From Amblyornis subalaris (Eukaryota; Chordata; Aves; Passeriformes; Ptilonorhynchidae): 64,000 nt of DNA. Under the pieces are notes generated by a model. It did no database searches, was not told the DNA's origin, and was given only the letters and a program-made list of their open reading frames with translations. The position numbers and the translations under genes were made by a program. The DNA lies in contig JACAXG010000026.1 of NCBI GenBank assembly GCA_018881555.1, positions 2,537,459 through 2,601,458 on the forward strand, written 5' to 3'. Positions 35,362 through 47,782 of this stretch are shown here, in pieces. Positions within the stretch are counted from its first letter, which is position 1. Every line of letters begins with the position of its first letter.

Positions 35362-38300
35362 CTGCCTTTTGCCTAGTAATTTTCCTACTCTGAGTTGTCT
35401 TGTAATTTTCCTATTCTGAATTTGTGCAGCCTACCAGTGATGCATTAGTCCTAGGGCTTAAAATTATTTATTTTTTCCCACTTTTACTCTAAACAGATTA
35501 AATATTTATACACAGATAGTGAGGAATTGATCCCTTTGATCTTAGATCTTCCTGGTTATTTTAATGACATGAACTTTGCACATTGTGAAGCCATTTCATT
35601 TTTGCAAAGAAAGGGTAATGAGGTATTACACAAAGGATTAGCATTTTACACCTGCTTTACAAAGCATGGTGGTAAAGAGTCAGCAGCCCTTTGCCTTGTA
35701 GGGTGTAGAATCGTGCAGTGCCTATTTTATAGTTGCCTGAAAGTGCCCACTTAGTTTCTGTTTTTTCAGGACTGACAAGTTCCACATAATTTCTGCCCTT
35801 AGGAAGAAGTCAAGCTGTGATTCCCTCTCAAAACAAGCCCAGTGCTTGGTATTAAATAGAACTATATATTTATTTCTTGCATTGTCTTGCTTTTGGGATC
35901 ATGGCCTCTAAACACTGACTGGGAACTGGTAGCTTGTAGGAGAATTTCATCTTGATGTATGGATACTCTGGGACATCCACATCACCTCCATAGTGGAATG
36001 GTTTGGTCCAGAGCATTGAGGCAGTTCTCTCAGCCCCCATTCCTTGGGTTCATCAAAAAGGGCAAATTACTGTGGTTTCCAGGAGTTTCCAGCTCATGTG
36101 CACTGCTAAGTCTTTGTTTGGTGCTGGGCAGTCTGGCAGCCAGCACAGGAGCAAGCAGCACACAGACATGCTTTGCCACTGTGCCCAGAGTGCTTCAGCC
36201 ACAGGCAGAGGTTGGAAATGTTTAATCCTTTGACAAAGAGCAGCAGGCTAATGGGGCAGGAGTCCCAGTCTGAGTCCTGTATTTATTCTGAGATAGTTGT
36301 ACATTCCACTGATTCCTCACCCTAACACCTCATGGTGTTGCTCTGTAAGACACCTCTGTAGGAAAGCACAAATTTGAGTACACTGGACAAGAGCACCTTT
36401 CCTTTCCGGGTGAGTGAATTGACTTCCCAGGAAGGTTTTGTCTTTGTTTTTCATAATAGGAACATATCTTTCTAAGTTAGGAATGTACTGCCTTTTCCAT
36501 CATCTTGGTTTGCAAAAGTAAAGCCACTTTAAAAAGCAGTTGATCTTGGTTGGTTTTAAGGCTCTCAGAAAAATCTGGAAGTCTGAGGGACTGACAGTAG
36601 GTGCCGAGGGGCTGTGAGGGTGGCCATGGCTCATCTGTAACCACACTGGAGTAGGGTAGAAGTGTGAGGAGGAAGGAACTGCAGGCAGGAGCTGTCATGG
36701 ACTGACCACAGCCCTCAAGCCAAATCTGCCTGGCGCAATCCACAAACTTTTTAATCTTTTTTTCCTCCTTCCTGTCTTTTTGAGGAGGGCGAGTGAGAAA
36801 GCAGCTGGGCATTTGGCAGCCAGATGAAGTGAACCCACCACAAGATAGATGTCTTGGGAACACCTTTGTGCACCTTAGTTTCATGATAATGCAGCTCTTT
36901 TTTGCTATTCTCTCTATTACTGTGCTTCAAAGGTATTAATGGTATCAAATTGAGCAAATGATGTGAGAATTATTTGCATATGGTCATGGTTGTTTGACGG
37001 GAAAAGGAGGACTTCAGTATGAAATCTAGATGAGATAATTACTACATATGTGAAAATGTAAATACATAAATTCTTTCAGATTTAATTAATCACTCCACAA
37101 AATGTTCCTTTTCATGTTATTTTTGCTGAGGAAATGTTGCCTGTCTATTGTTTATCTCTCTGTTCTTCTTTCAGTCAATAGATGTTTTCTACCAACTCAG
37201 AAAGACAGGACATAATGTACCTAACAAGGTAGTAAAATGCATGAAATTGTCATTGTATAAATTCATGGTATAGGACAAAGGTGATCTAATTATAGTAGGA
37301 AAACTCTGAACAGTTACCTCGAAAAACCTCAAAACCTAGTGTTTTCCTATTTCACAACATAAGGTTTATGAGAACATTCAGTAATTTGCATGTGCCTACA
37401 AAAATCTGTACTGACTTATTATATTTTAAAGCATATATGCTAATGAATACAGCAAAACAGCCTGATCTTCAGTGACTTTGTATCAGTAAGAGGCAGAGTG
37501 AATATCAGATTCTGTATGATCAGTGGTAGGAAACAGTACAAAGAAATGAAGGTAATCAAGCAAAACAGTGATCTCTTACATGTCCAAACCCCATCATGTG
37601 AACACTACAAAAGGCTGAGAAAGTAGAAGGGAAGCAATCTTCTGCTTTTGATCATTATTCTTATTTTACATGCAGCATTTAACTAACCCAAACCAGGAAA
37701 TTTCTTTATGAAGTGTAAGAGAAAGAGTTAAAGAAATGCTGCAGAATTCAGACCCAGACAGACTAGGTTGTTGTGTATATTTTGATGTATGTTTTAAGTA
37801 GATCTCCTCAGATTTTTACAAACGCATTAACTTTATTCTTCCTATGTCAGGTATAAGCTACTTTTTGGGCTGTGTCTCCCTCCAGAGGCATTTTTATGAG
37901 AATGTGTGCCCATTTTTCGATTTTATGAAGCCAAAGGAAAACAGGAAAATTATGCCTAGCTTACAGCAGAAGGGGTAATTATTTATCCAGCATCATATTT
38001 TATGTTATTGAGCTCACTCTCAGACTGAAATGGGCGATTCTAGAGATCACAGTTACTGTCATGACACCTTGCTGGGACAGCAAATATCAATATCAATGAC
38101 ATTGAATATCAACAATATTGCAGATATTTGCAGGCAGCAAAATTGAAGCTTAGCCATTCATTATTAAAATCAAAGTCACCGTGGGGAGAAAGTTTGTCCT
38201 TTAATGCAAGTCCCTTCCAGTTAGTATTGCAGTGATTCTTACTCTTGCTCTGACAGACATATACTTCTGTGTTCTGAACACAAACACAATCCACTACATT

Positions 38301-38746
38301 CTTAGGGTTCTTTATTGTTCTGAAGAAGGGTAGAAGCCTTAGTTTCTTCCTAATGTGAAGGAAAGGGAAAAAGGAAGAAATAAGGGCATAGACACCAATA
38401 TACAGCCTGAAGGTGTATAACTAACCCTGATCTCATCCCGGGGGATTTTCAAGTACCTCTACAAAATGCTTCCGCTAGCTCCCTGAAACTCATTATTTAC
38501 TTTTTCACATCTCATTAAAAGGCTCTGCTCTTGATTACTCCTGCCCTTCATAGAGAACCCACTTTGCTCAGTTTGCTTGTTCACTAGCAAATCCTCCCAT
38601 ATTTTGAGAAACATATTTTCTTCTTAGGTCTTAAATAGCTTTCTCTGATTCTGATTGTATGGTTTATTTTCTTTGTGTTTCTGTGACAACATAATCTAAA
38701 GCATTAAAACAAATTTCATTACTTTATTTATTCCAGATTGAGGGGG
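35362..38746. other. Non-coding stretch, no gene seen
   Basis: The interval includes a 135-codon open frame (36477-36884, minus) that I cannot match to any family and that is within chance expectation. GC content is mildly raised at 36.0-36.8 kb. Repeated ATATCAA/GATATT words cluster at 38088-38125. No transposon is recognised. Confidence 0.68.
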
Positions 38747-38846
38747 GAAAAAAACAACAAAAACCAACAAATAAAAAAAAAAAGCAAAAAAACCCCCAAA
38801 CAACAAACACCAACAAGAATAAAACCCCCAAACAAACCCCACACCA
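38747..38846 (-). repeat. A/C-rich low-complexity tract
   Basis: This 100-bp tract is almost only A and C on the plus strand, with several CCCC runs and AACAAAC units, so the minus strand is G/T-rich. It is the mirror class of the tracts at 20161 and 34908. A relaxed G-quadruplex on the minus strand is possible. Confidence 0.88.
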
Positions 38847-39089
38847 TCAATGTCTTTTGAGTGAAGCACTAAACTTTGTTTCACCCACTGTGATCAAATG
38901 GCCTCTAAATCCCCTTCAAGGACTGTTTTCCTGTTCTGCATCTAGGATAGGGCTTAACAAAAGAAATATCCTGGAAATTCCTCATCTAATTTAAAGAAAG
39001 CTCAGACTCAGTGTGGGATGTGCTTAATTATGTTTCATGTGAGAGCTAGAAGCTGTGCATGAACACACACCACCTGGTGACACGCCTGA

Positions 39090-39167
39090 GTTCTCCCTGT
39101 AGCGCAAACTCACCGTGTGTCACCTTGTGTAAATTGCATAATCTCTCTGTTTCTTCAGTATTTGATT
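39090..39167 (+). mobile_element. MIR-like SINE relic
   Basis: The stretch TGTGTCACCTTGTGTAAATT...TAATCTCTCTGTTTCTTCAG matches the conserved core of MIR (tRNA-derived CORE-SINE), in which 'TGTGACCTTGGGCAAGT' is followed by 'TAACCTCTCTG...CTCAG'. Upstream, GAGTTCTCCC is reminiscent of the tRNA-related part. MIR elements predate the amniote radiation, so a degraded copy in a bird is reasonable. The match is short and made by eye. Confidence 0.5.
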
Positions 39168-40510
39168 TTTAAATAGTCACAGCCTGGCAAAACAGTATTG
39201 AAGGACATCCATTGGTTCTGAGAGATCTATTTTATCAGTCAATTGGGTTCAGGGATGGCTAAAGGCTACTTTGGGGAAGGAGCAAGTGGTCTGCTCAACA
39301 ACAGGCAAGTCTGCCGACAACGCACACCTCTGCTCCCAGAGCAATGGCACCACGCAACAAAAGGGATTGCAAAGAAAGGACTAGAATAGGTTATCCTGTT
39401 AAAGATAAATAGTCTAGTGAGCTCTTGCAGGTTAATGGCATGGTTGCAAATAGGAAAGGAAGAAGAGAATTGACAGTGGAATGTGCCTAAGTGGTTCAGA
39501 CATAAACAAACACTAATTTGGGTTTGAATGTGTTGCTGCTTCCAGGCCCCATGATGAATGTTTTCTGCTACTGAGAATTCATCCTGTCTAGTACCACTGC
39601 ACATCCTGTTTAGTGTTAGTGTACTTCAATTAACTCCTGGAAGTACAAATAGGTACATCTCTTCTATATTTATTTACCTGTTCACTTTCTAAAATGTCCA
39701 CCTCTGATGATGAAAAAAAATGCTGAGATTTTTTGAATGCATCTCTTAGACTCAGCAATTTAGATATGTTAGTTTCCTACAGAAAATGGTCAGAAAATCA
39801 TAGTTTTCAGCTGAAATTATATGTAACAGCTTAGGGCAACGTGCCCCTATGCACACACTGCTTGGGCAGGGAAGGACTCACCAGCTGCATTATGGGCATG
39901 TCTTGTTAAATATTTGCTGTCACAGTTGGTGTCAGTAAACTGAAGTTTAAAAGAAAACCTTTGTTATTCTAAATATTTCTTTAGATCCTGGCTTAGTGAC
40001 CTTCTTTTTGTCTTGTTTTTCCTGTTTCTGCCTCTCCTCTCCACAGCAATGCATCTCTGCAGCAAACAGCTCATCACAGCTGTCACTCCGAGAACTTTTC
40101 GGAATTGTCAACTTTTGATGTCTCAGCAAATCAGATGGTATTTTCAATTTAGTACATGGCAGATTGCTTTTTAGAATGGACTGGAAGACTTGTAAATGGA
40201 ATATGGAGCCTTTCAGCTACTTAAATCTATTTCAGTTTGATGGTGACAGAAAATTCATTACCACCTGTGTTGTGAACAAGTGCAGGTATTTGGGGAAAAG
40301 GTGGTCTCCTTGTTTTTCTCCCTGCACCATACTCAGAAGTTCATACTGGTATCACTAAATTCAGTTCTTTTAGGATTAGACAGCACTTGGCTAATTTTAA
40401 AGTATGTTAACTACCAGTGGTATTTTTTCTAGCCTTTCAGTTCAGGTATGGATTCCTAAATGTCTGGGAATTGCGCCATGTCCGTTCTGAGGTCGACCTA
40501 AAAAGCACAG
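39168..40510. other. Non-coding stretch, no gene seen
   Basis: It carries a 112-codon open frame (39266-39604, minus) with no family resemblance and within chance expectation. No repeat is recognised before the CR1 copy begins. Confidence 0.65.
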
Positions 40511-41022
40511 ATAATCATAGAAACATAAAATGGTTTGGATTTGAAGGGACTTAAAAGATCATCTCATTCCAACTCCCCTGCCATGGGCACAGGCACCTTC
40601 CACTAAACCAGGTTGCTCAGAGCCCACCCAACCTTGCCTTGAACGCTTCCAGGGGTGGGGCATCCACAGCTTCTCTAAGTAACCTGTTCCAGAGCTTCAC
40701 CACCCTCACAATAAAATTTTATTCCTTCTACCTACTCTAAACCAACCCTCTTTCAGTTTAAAACCATTCCACCTTGTTCTATCATCTCCTGCCCTTTTAA
40801 AAATTCCCTTTCTTGCTTTCTTGTAGGTCCCCTTTAGGTACCTGGAGGCTGCTATAGGACAGAGTTGACTTTCTGGGCTGCAAGTGCACGTTGTCAGCTC
40901 AAGTGGAGCTTCTCTTCCACCAATAGCCCCAAGTTCTTCTCCTTAAGGGCTGCTTTCAACACATTCTTCACCCAGACTGTATTTGTGCTTGGGATTGCCC
41001 TAAGCCATCGGCAGGACCTTCA
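40511..41022 (-). mobile_element. CR1 LINE, 3' part, antisense, with internal deletion
   Basis: Read on plus, the copy starts with the complement of the CR1 3' end (ATAATCATAGAAACATAAA, then the GAAGGGAC block). It continues through the GGGGCATCCACAGC and TTCCAGAGCTTCACCACCCT blocks and ends in the CTGTATTTGTGCTTGGGATT and GGCAGGACCTT region of the ORF2 tail. About 70-100 bp of the usual sequence is missing near 40860, where two normally separate blocks meet. The copy lies on the minus strand, is 5'-truncated, and is diverged enough to be old. Confidence 0.95.
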
Positions 41023-43646
41023 TAATATTTTGCTTCATAGCTGAAAGGGCTGAAGTTACAGTTTAGTTTGGGTTCAGGGAGCAAGTGAAGAATCTGATGC
41101 TTGCGTCTGTGTGGTTTAGTGGTTTTGCTTCCCTTTATTTCCTTTAGTATATTTCATATAACCTCAGCACTTTGATCTTCAATATTTCCTCACCTTTTGA
41201 GGAACTTTTGATCAGCTTTGTTCAGTAGTCAAGCACAGAGTTCTCTTCCTTGAATCTCTCCAAAGAGATTGTGGGTTTGTCTTCCAGATTTGTGTGTCTA
41301 ATAATTTTAAGGTGCTCTGAGTTTTGAAAATGCACATGGTATGCTCAAACTTAACTGATGGAGATGGAAAATTAATAATATAAATCATGACTGATAAAAC
41401 TTTATTTCCCAGTAAGGTCTCCTCGAATTTGTTAGCAAGTTTAACTATTGCTTTCCCAGCTGTGGATATTTAGGTCTGGGAGAGAAAAATAAGTTCTGGA
41501 TTGCGTTGCCTGATCAGTTTTTCAAAAGGGCTTTGCTGGTCATCAGACTGTGTTGAGACACTTTTCAATCTGAAATGAAGATAATTCTGGAGATTTGTAT
41601 GTGGCTGATCTCATTTCTGCATTATGTATTTACTTATGCAAACATAAGAATGAGCAGTGGTACTATGAACTCTGCTGTTAGTGTTCAAGAATACCTCCTG
41701 TTGTTTTGTTGGATCCCCTTTCCCTACATTTTTACAAATGGTAATTCTCTTTTTGTGATAGAAGTATTTAGAAGTATTTATTTACTTAATAGACCCACAT
41801 GTCTTTACAGAAGTCATTGGGATTGCATGAAATCAAGAATCTGTCTTTATGTACAGTGAATCATGAAAAATGTTTTTGTCATACACATTTTAAAAGACTG
41901 CATAAGAGCATTTGCATAATACAGTCATAATAGAGCAACTGCACTGTGATCCATCACGTCAGCTCTCAAACACTCTCTGCAGGGTTTATGCTCTTTTTTG
42001 CTACAAAAAGAGAAAATTAATTTACTACACTGATCTTATCTCCCTACGTGGTGCTAAAATGTACAATGTTCATACTTTTTTCCCAAAGCTATGAAATGGA
42101 AAGTATGTTTATACTTCCTAAATTTTATTAGTTTTCATCTTAGAAAGTTTTCCATTTTGTACATCTGCTGAGACCATCTCTTCACATCTTAATTTTGCTC
42201 AGAACATAGGGAGCTTTATGGACTTGATTGATTTTCCCCATGTTCCTAGGAAGAATGAAAACTCTCAGAAAGGCAAATCAATAGATTTCCCCTTTTCCAA
42301 TGGGAAAATTACGACTACATGTTGCCATTTAAGTCTGGTGCTTTACCTGGACTCTACTGCTGTTTGTCATGACAAAGGTAATAGCAAGACATGAAGAAAT
42401 CACTCTTCATCTACAGCCTAAATTCTTTTGCATTTTTAAAAAATCAATAAATGACAATCACCTTTATTTTTGATCCAATTGAAATGTGCTTTTTTGCTTT
42501 AAAAAAAACCCCAACTATCTGTTCTCTGTGGAAAGGAGAAATCAAATAGTGTCATAGGTAAACTGTGCTGAGCATCTCTCCCTGCGGTTTCACCAAGCTG
42601 TGAACAGAATGTGCTGCTGGCTGTTTGTCACAGTGTAGATCCTTACCCCATTCACTGCCTGCCCCCTCTTCTCCCACCACATATCAGCATTTGGAGCATG
42701 TTTCACGAGTTGTTCACAGTCAGGATCTGCTGGTATGAGTTGCATCCCATTTCAAATTAAGCGACATTCAATTTCGTGTCCATGCTTACAGGCTCTGGAT
42801 GAAGCTTCATAGACAATTTTGCTGGAAAATTAGAAAGGAAAAAAACCTTGAGCATGATTTCTTTCCTGCAACCCCTGGAAAAATGAGAGACTAATTTTTG
42901 TGTCTCTCAGCCTTTGGCTTAAGAATGATGGATCTGTCTGGGCCCTGCTTCCTAGTCTGAGTAATACAACCCTTTTGCTATTACTGTGCACTTTAGGCTG
43001 CAGTGAGGAAAACTCTTTAACCCTACCATATCACAGATGGAAAAAATATCATCATTAAACTCTCCTGGGAGTTTACAAAAATTGTCTATATCCCCTGGAG
43101 GAAGAAAGCTTAATGAATGAATCTTTAATGTTAGCTCTAAAACTTACTGCACAGAGAGCTGGGCAAAGGACTAGTCAGTGTGTCAGTGAGGTCTAGCCCT
43201 GAAACAGATATGAAGGGAAAGCTGTTAACCAAGACTTGCAAAATACTTCCATCAGTTACCCCTCATTAGTCCTGTGACAGCCTTCTGCTATTGTACATTT
43301 GACATTCAAATCCAGTAGTTTTGGGATGATCATAATCTATTAATTGATGATTTTGCTCATCAGTTTTATAAATGTGGTTTATCCGTGAGTGTAATTTAAT
43401 GACGTGATGAACTATATTCCTTGAGTTTTAAATATCAGTGGCAGTTACAAGCCTGTCAGTCAGAAACCTGAAATGTTTAAAATGTTTAAATAAGCACTGG
43501 ACTTTGATATTTTCAGTTACATTTATTACAATACCAAATTGTATGTAAGATCAAAGAGAGCTTAAGGGACCTTTTGATCATTTAATCTGACATTACGCAT
43601 ACCAAATACCTTTAAAATGTGCTCATGCAAGCCAGGTGACTCTTTT
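41023..43646. other. Non-coding AT-rich stretch, no gene seen
   Basis: The longest open frame is 94 codons (41575-41859, plus), rich in hydrophobic and aromatic residues as expected from AT-rich DNA. A perfect 10-bp tandem lies at 41761-41780 and an A-run/CCCC motif at 42501-42516. No transposon is recognised. Confidence 0.68.
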
Positions 43647-44075
43647 CACAGAGTCACGGAATACCCACAGTTGGAAGGGACCCACAAGGATTATTGAGTG
43701 CAACTCCTGGCCCTGCACAGGACCATCCCCAAGAGTCACACCCTGTGCCTGAGAGCATCATCCAGACACTTCCTGAGCTGTCAGGATTGGTGCCATGACC
43801 AATTCCCTGGGGGAGCCTCTTCCAGTGCCCAACCACCCTCTGGATGAAGAACCTTTTCCTGATATCCAACCTAAACCTCCCCTGTCACAAATTCAGGCCA
43901 TTTCCTTGGGTCCTGTCTCTGATCACCACAGAGACATCAGTGCCTGTCCTCCTCTTCCCCTCACAAGGAAGTTGTAACAGCAATGAGGTCTCCCCTCAGT
44001 CATCCCTTCTCCAGGGTGAACAGAGCAAGTGCCCTTATCTGCTCCCCATACAGCTTCCCCTCTGCTGGATCCAAA
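43647..44075 (-). mobile_element. CR1 LINE, 3' part, antisense, less diverged
   Basis: On plus the copy opens with the complement of a CR1 3' end (AGAGTCACGGAATA, AGTTGGAAGGGACCCACAAG). It then passes through a CATCCAGACACTTCCTGAGC block and the TTCCAGTGCCCAACCACCCT and AAGAACCTTTTCCTGATATC blocks, and stops near CTGCTGGATCC. Its block order is normal and it appears closer to a CR1 consensus than the copy at 40511, so it probably belongs to a younger subfamily. It is 5'-truncated and non-coding. Open frames on both strands here are by-products. Confidence 0.95.
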
Positions 44076-45838
44076 TATCATGATTGATGAAGACTAAATG
44101 CAGTGATTTGTCCTACAGGTATTTCATATCCAAAGTCTCTTGTTTTAATGACAAGTGTTTTGGTAAAGTTTTTTTATGTGTGTGGTTTTGTTGTTTTTTT
44201 TTTTTTTAATTGAAAATATTTCTGATCAACCACAAGAAAAAGAGTGTAATCAACTAATTGAAGACCAGAAATATGAGATTTAAAACATTATTGCATAGTA
44301 CACCTAGGAATGCTATTAAATACTGAAGATAGTACAGACAATATGAGATAAAAATAGACCCAGAGGATTCACAAGTCATAACCATGACCACTCCATTTCA
44401 GTCTTTTAGGAAAACCCTAAGTCTTAAGGATCTTACCGTCTTTTTCAGCACACTCTCTCCTTGTCTTTACCATCTCATTCCAATGCTGACTTGCAGCTAA
44501 GCTCTCAATCATTTCTCAATTTTCCTTTAAACTTGGTGAACAGACTGGGCTCTGCAGGGTTCTTTCAGCTCCCTCCAGCATATCTCTCTTTTTTTTTTTT
44601 TTCTTTCAAAGTTTAGACTTGATAAGTGGTTACATTACTGTTGTGGCCAAATTTTATATGTGTTCCTTTTGTTCTGAATCATGGTGTTATGCCAAAGGCC
44701 TTGGAGAAACTGTGGCTATAGCAGAAAGAACTGTTCTGTTCAGATGATTTGATAGGCAAGGTTCCATTATATCATGTTGCAGAACATCACTTACACTTTA
44801 GCTTTCAGTTTCGTGTTGATGAGTGTCCCGAATTATACTGCTGTATTTTAAACACAGCTGAATGTCAGGCTAATTGCTGTAAAAACTACTGTAAAAGCTC
44901 ATGTACCACATTTGAAGCACTCTAAATCTTTGGTATATCTGCTTTTGCAGCTTGCTCAGTACTTCTCACTCTTGGAAAGAAGTGGTCTGGAATTTGAAAT
45001 ATTTAATGTTTGAAATATAACCTACACAAACAGGAATTTATTATCTCGTGTTGAAAACACTTGATTGAAACTCTGTGAGCTTTTTTGAGTTTCCAAACAG
45101 ATGTCATGGTGAACATGAAGTAAATCTCCACACATTTCTTCTCTCTGTAGAGATTTCACTTTTTTTTAATTTTCCCCTCCATATCTATCAGTCTCATCTT
45201 TATGAATCGCAAAGAAGAAATACTGTTTCTTACATAAAAAGGGTGGGGAAAAAGCCCTATCAGGAAGGGGTGCTAAACTTGACCAAGACCTCTAGGCACA
45301 CCTCATAAAAACTGCCTTGAATAGCTTGCTCTTAATACAAATTACTTTCTCTGTGAGACTTTACAGCCAAACTGCCTGACACAACATTTTGTGTTTTGTT
45401 TGAAAACTAAATGCCTTGTTTTTGCTTTAAAAGAGAGAACTGTAAGAAAGATGATTCCCCAAATAATTACCTACTGATACAAACAGAGAAATTGCTGCTA
45501 AGGTGAACAACATTAGTAGTCACTTGCCAGAAGAAAAAAAATGCTATTTCCTCTCCTTTTGCATTTTAAAATACATCTGCAGCAGCAGATGTCTAACAGC
45601 TTCAAAAGCATGAAATGCAGGCATTAAAATGCTGTATTGGTTTGTCCCACACATCCAGCTATAACCAGGCTCCTGCAATTTTTCTTTCTTAGACCAAATT
45701 TGCAAACGGGATTCAGAGAAGTCCATTAGCTCTGGAATGCTGTTTGGGATAGTGCACCAAGCACCGTGGCGAGGGTGAGAACAGGCACTCGCAGGCTCGA
45801 CACGTCACTTTTCTTCTTTTGTTTTCCTTCTGCTACAG

Positions 45839-46003
45839 CAAAGCCAAGGATCACTGCTCTCTGCGTGCTGGCCCCAGCATGCTCTCTGCCATGTAGTTAA
45901 CATCATACCCACCTTGGAAAACCGCTGGAGCATGCAGCTGGCCCGCGGGAGGCAGGCAGGTGGCCTCTTATTAGTGTGTTGCACAGCTTTGCAGTTTTTC
46001 TAA
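45839..46003 (+). other. Candidate terminal exon (weak)
   Basis: A strong splice-acceptor-like sequence, about 30 bp of nearly pure pyrimidine ending in TGCTACAG, precedes 45839. From there one frame stays open for 54 codons to a TAA at 46001-46003. The segment is more GC- and CpG-rich than its surroundings. A possible donor, CAG|GTGGCC at about 45959, would instead make a 121-bp internal exon. The predicted peptide matches nothing I know. Acceptor-like sequences are common by chance, so this is only a lead. Confidence 0.25.
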
Positions 46004-47709
46004 AGCTTGCTTATTGAAGCATCAGTCCTGCAAATATATCTCATATTTATCCCTTTAACCATTAGTCTAGTTAGTGCCTCTGAAAATTAATGGAATCAAC
46101 GGATGGGACAATATGCAGCTCGTGTCACCCTCCTGAAGTGCTCAGGAGTAGTGGCACGTGTATTAAACACTACATGTCTTAGTGCTTGGCATTTATTGCA
46201 AAAAAGAAATGGAGAGAAGAAAAAGCCCTTTGAAAGAAAAAAAAAAAACCTAGGATGGGAAAAAAAATCCTGTAAGGCTTTTGCTTTTGCTTTTCAAGAT
46301 ATTTTGATTTTAATCTCAATTTAAATTGAAGAAAAGTCAGGCTTTAAAAACAGTTGAAATGTTACAGCATTAGTCAGTAAGCATCTCTGGTTATTGCTAA
46401 ATAAAAGAGAGGTAGATCTGGTAATCTTTTCTATTTTAAAGTTGAAATATGCATACATAGAGAGGAAGAAGCTTGTACATATCTATATGTATATGCACAA
46501 CACATCGGTCTAAACACATAGGTGTGCAAAGCTGGGGTTTTATGGTTTTGTTTGGTTTGTTTTAAATCATATTCTTGGAAAGGAGGCTCCAAGTACCAGT
46601 TACTGGTTTGGAAAATAGTTAGCACGGGTTAGTTTGCTGTAGACAGTTTATGGCTAGTTTTGTCTGTAGGAAATTGGTCTTAGTTAGAGGAGTCCAAAAA
46701 TGTGTGAGAAAGTGAGATAAGAAGCAAACAAGATGGACAGTCAAGAGTGCAATGCTCAGACTTACTCCTTGTCCCTGTCTTTTAAACATTGTTTATTTAC
46801 TCTAGGTGTCCAAGAGATTTTAAATTGCTTATGACATTAAATTCTCAATTTTAGTACTAAGCTGACATATGACTGTGCTAACAGCCTATGGAGGCTGAGC
46901 TTTGCAGTATTTATTATTATCTGTACATTATTAACTGAAACAAATGATTTCTTTAAATGTGTGTTTTAATAAATTTTATTATTAAGGGAAAGTACAAAAT
47001 CTGCAGAGTGTAGCCACTCTGAAAGCTGTTCAGAGTAGACTGAAAATTCATAAATAATCCCTACTCAATTGCTATCTACCCTCAAAAGAAAGTGTATATC
47101 TGTGCTAGCAGATGTGCCTCTCTCCTAATCCCATTTTGGGATTGAGATCTGGTTACTCATCATCACCCTCAATCTTTATCCTATTGCCTGATTTCTTTGG
47201 AGATGAATCTGTGGTTGCCTTCCGGACAAACATATTTCAGTAGGGGCCTGTTTGGTACAAGTGGGACCTGAACTCCACACATTTCAGTGCATCCCAGCAG
47301 TCAAATTGATGCAGCCTGAGGTGACCACACAGAAACAATAATTTAGGTCTACAAGAAGAAGTAATTAGTCTCATTATTTCATGTGTTCAGTTTGATGCTG
47401 ATGATATTCAGTTACTTGTCTGGATATCTCAGCTCAAAATTTATGTTCTAAAGCTCTTGTTGGCATGATAACTGGCCGTGTACTAATGGTATAATTCATA
47501 TATACAGACTGAATAGAACCTAAATGTTTTGTCCTCGGCTTTAAAACAAGCATTTGTCTGGTGTTCTCTCTCTCACGTTGTCTTTCCATTTTTTAATTCC
47601 CAAGGAACTTTGTCATCATCTAACTAACCTAAGCAAATCAAAATAAGCCTGTGCAGCTTTTCCTGTAACCAATATAAATGACCTGTTTCAATTACTTTTT
47701 TCCCCCCAG

Positions 47710-47782
47710 TTTTAGAAGAGCTTCAGCATGAATGATGACAAATCATCTGAAATACTAATAAAAATATATGTATTTTAAACCA
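47710..47782 (+). other. Candidate non-coding terminal exon (weak)
   Basis: A pyrimidine tract ending TTTTTTCCCCCCAG gives a good acceptor at 47709. An AATAAA polyadenylation signal follows at 47757-47762, with a T/G-rich stretch after it. All three frames stop within a few codons, so at most this would be the last exon of a long non-coding RNA or the end of a 3' UTR. It may be coincidence. Confidence 0.2.

Noticed and set aside
36477..36884. 135-codon open frame on minus
   Set aside because: Within chance expectation; low-information composition and no known motif.
39266..39604. 112-codon open frame on minus
   Set aside because: Within chance expectation and no family resemblance.
43654..44083. 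Open frames of 60-79 codons on both strands
   Set aside because: They fall within the antisense CR1 3' region, which does not encode protein in these frames.
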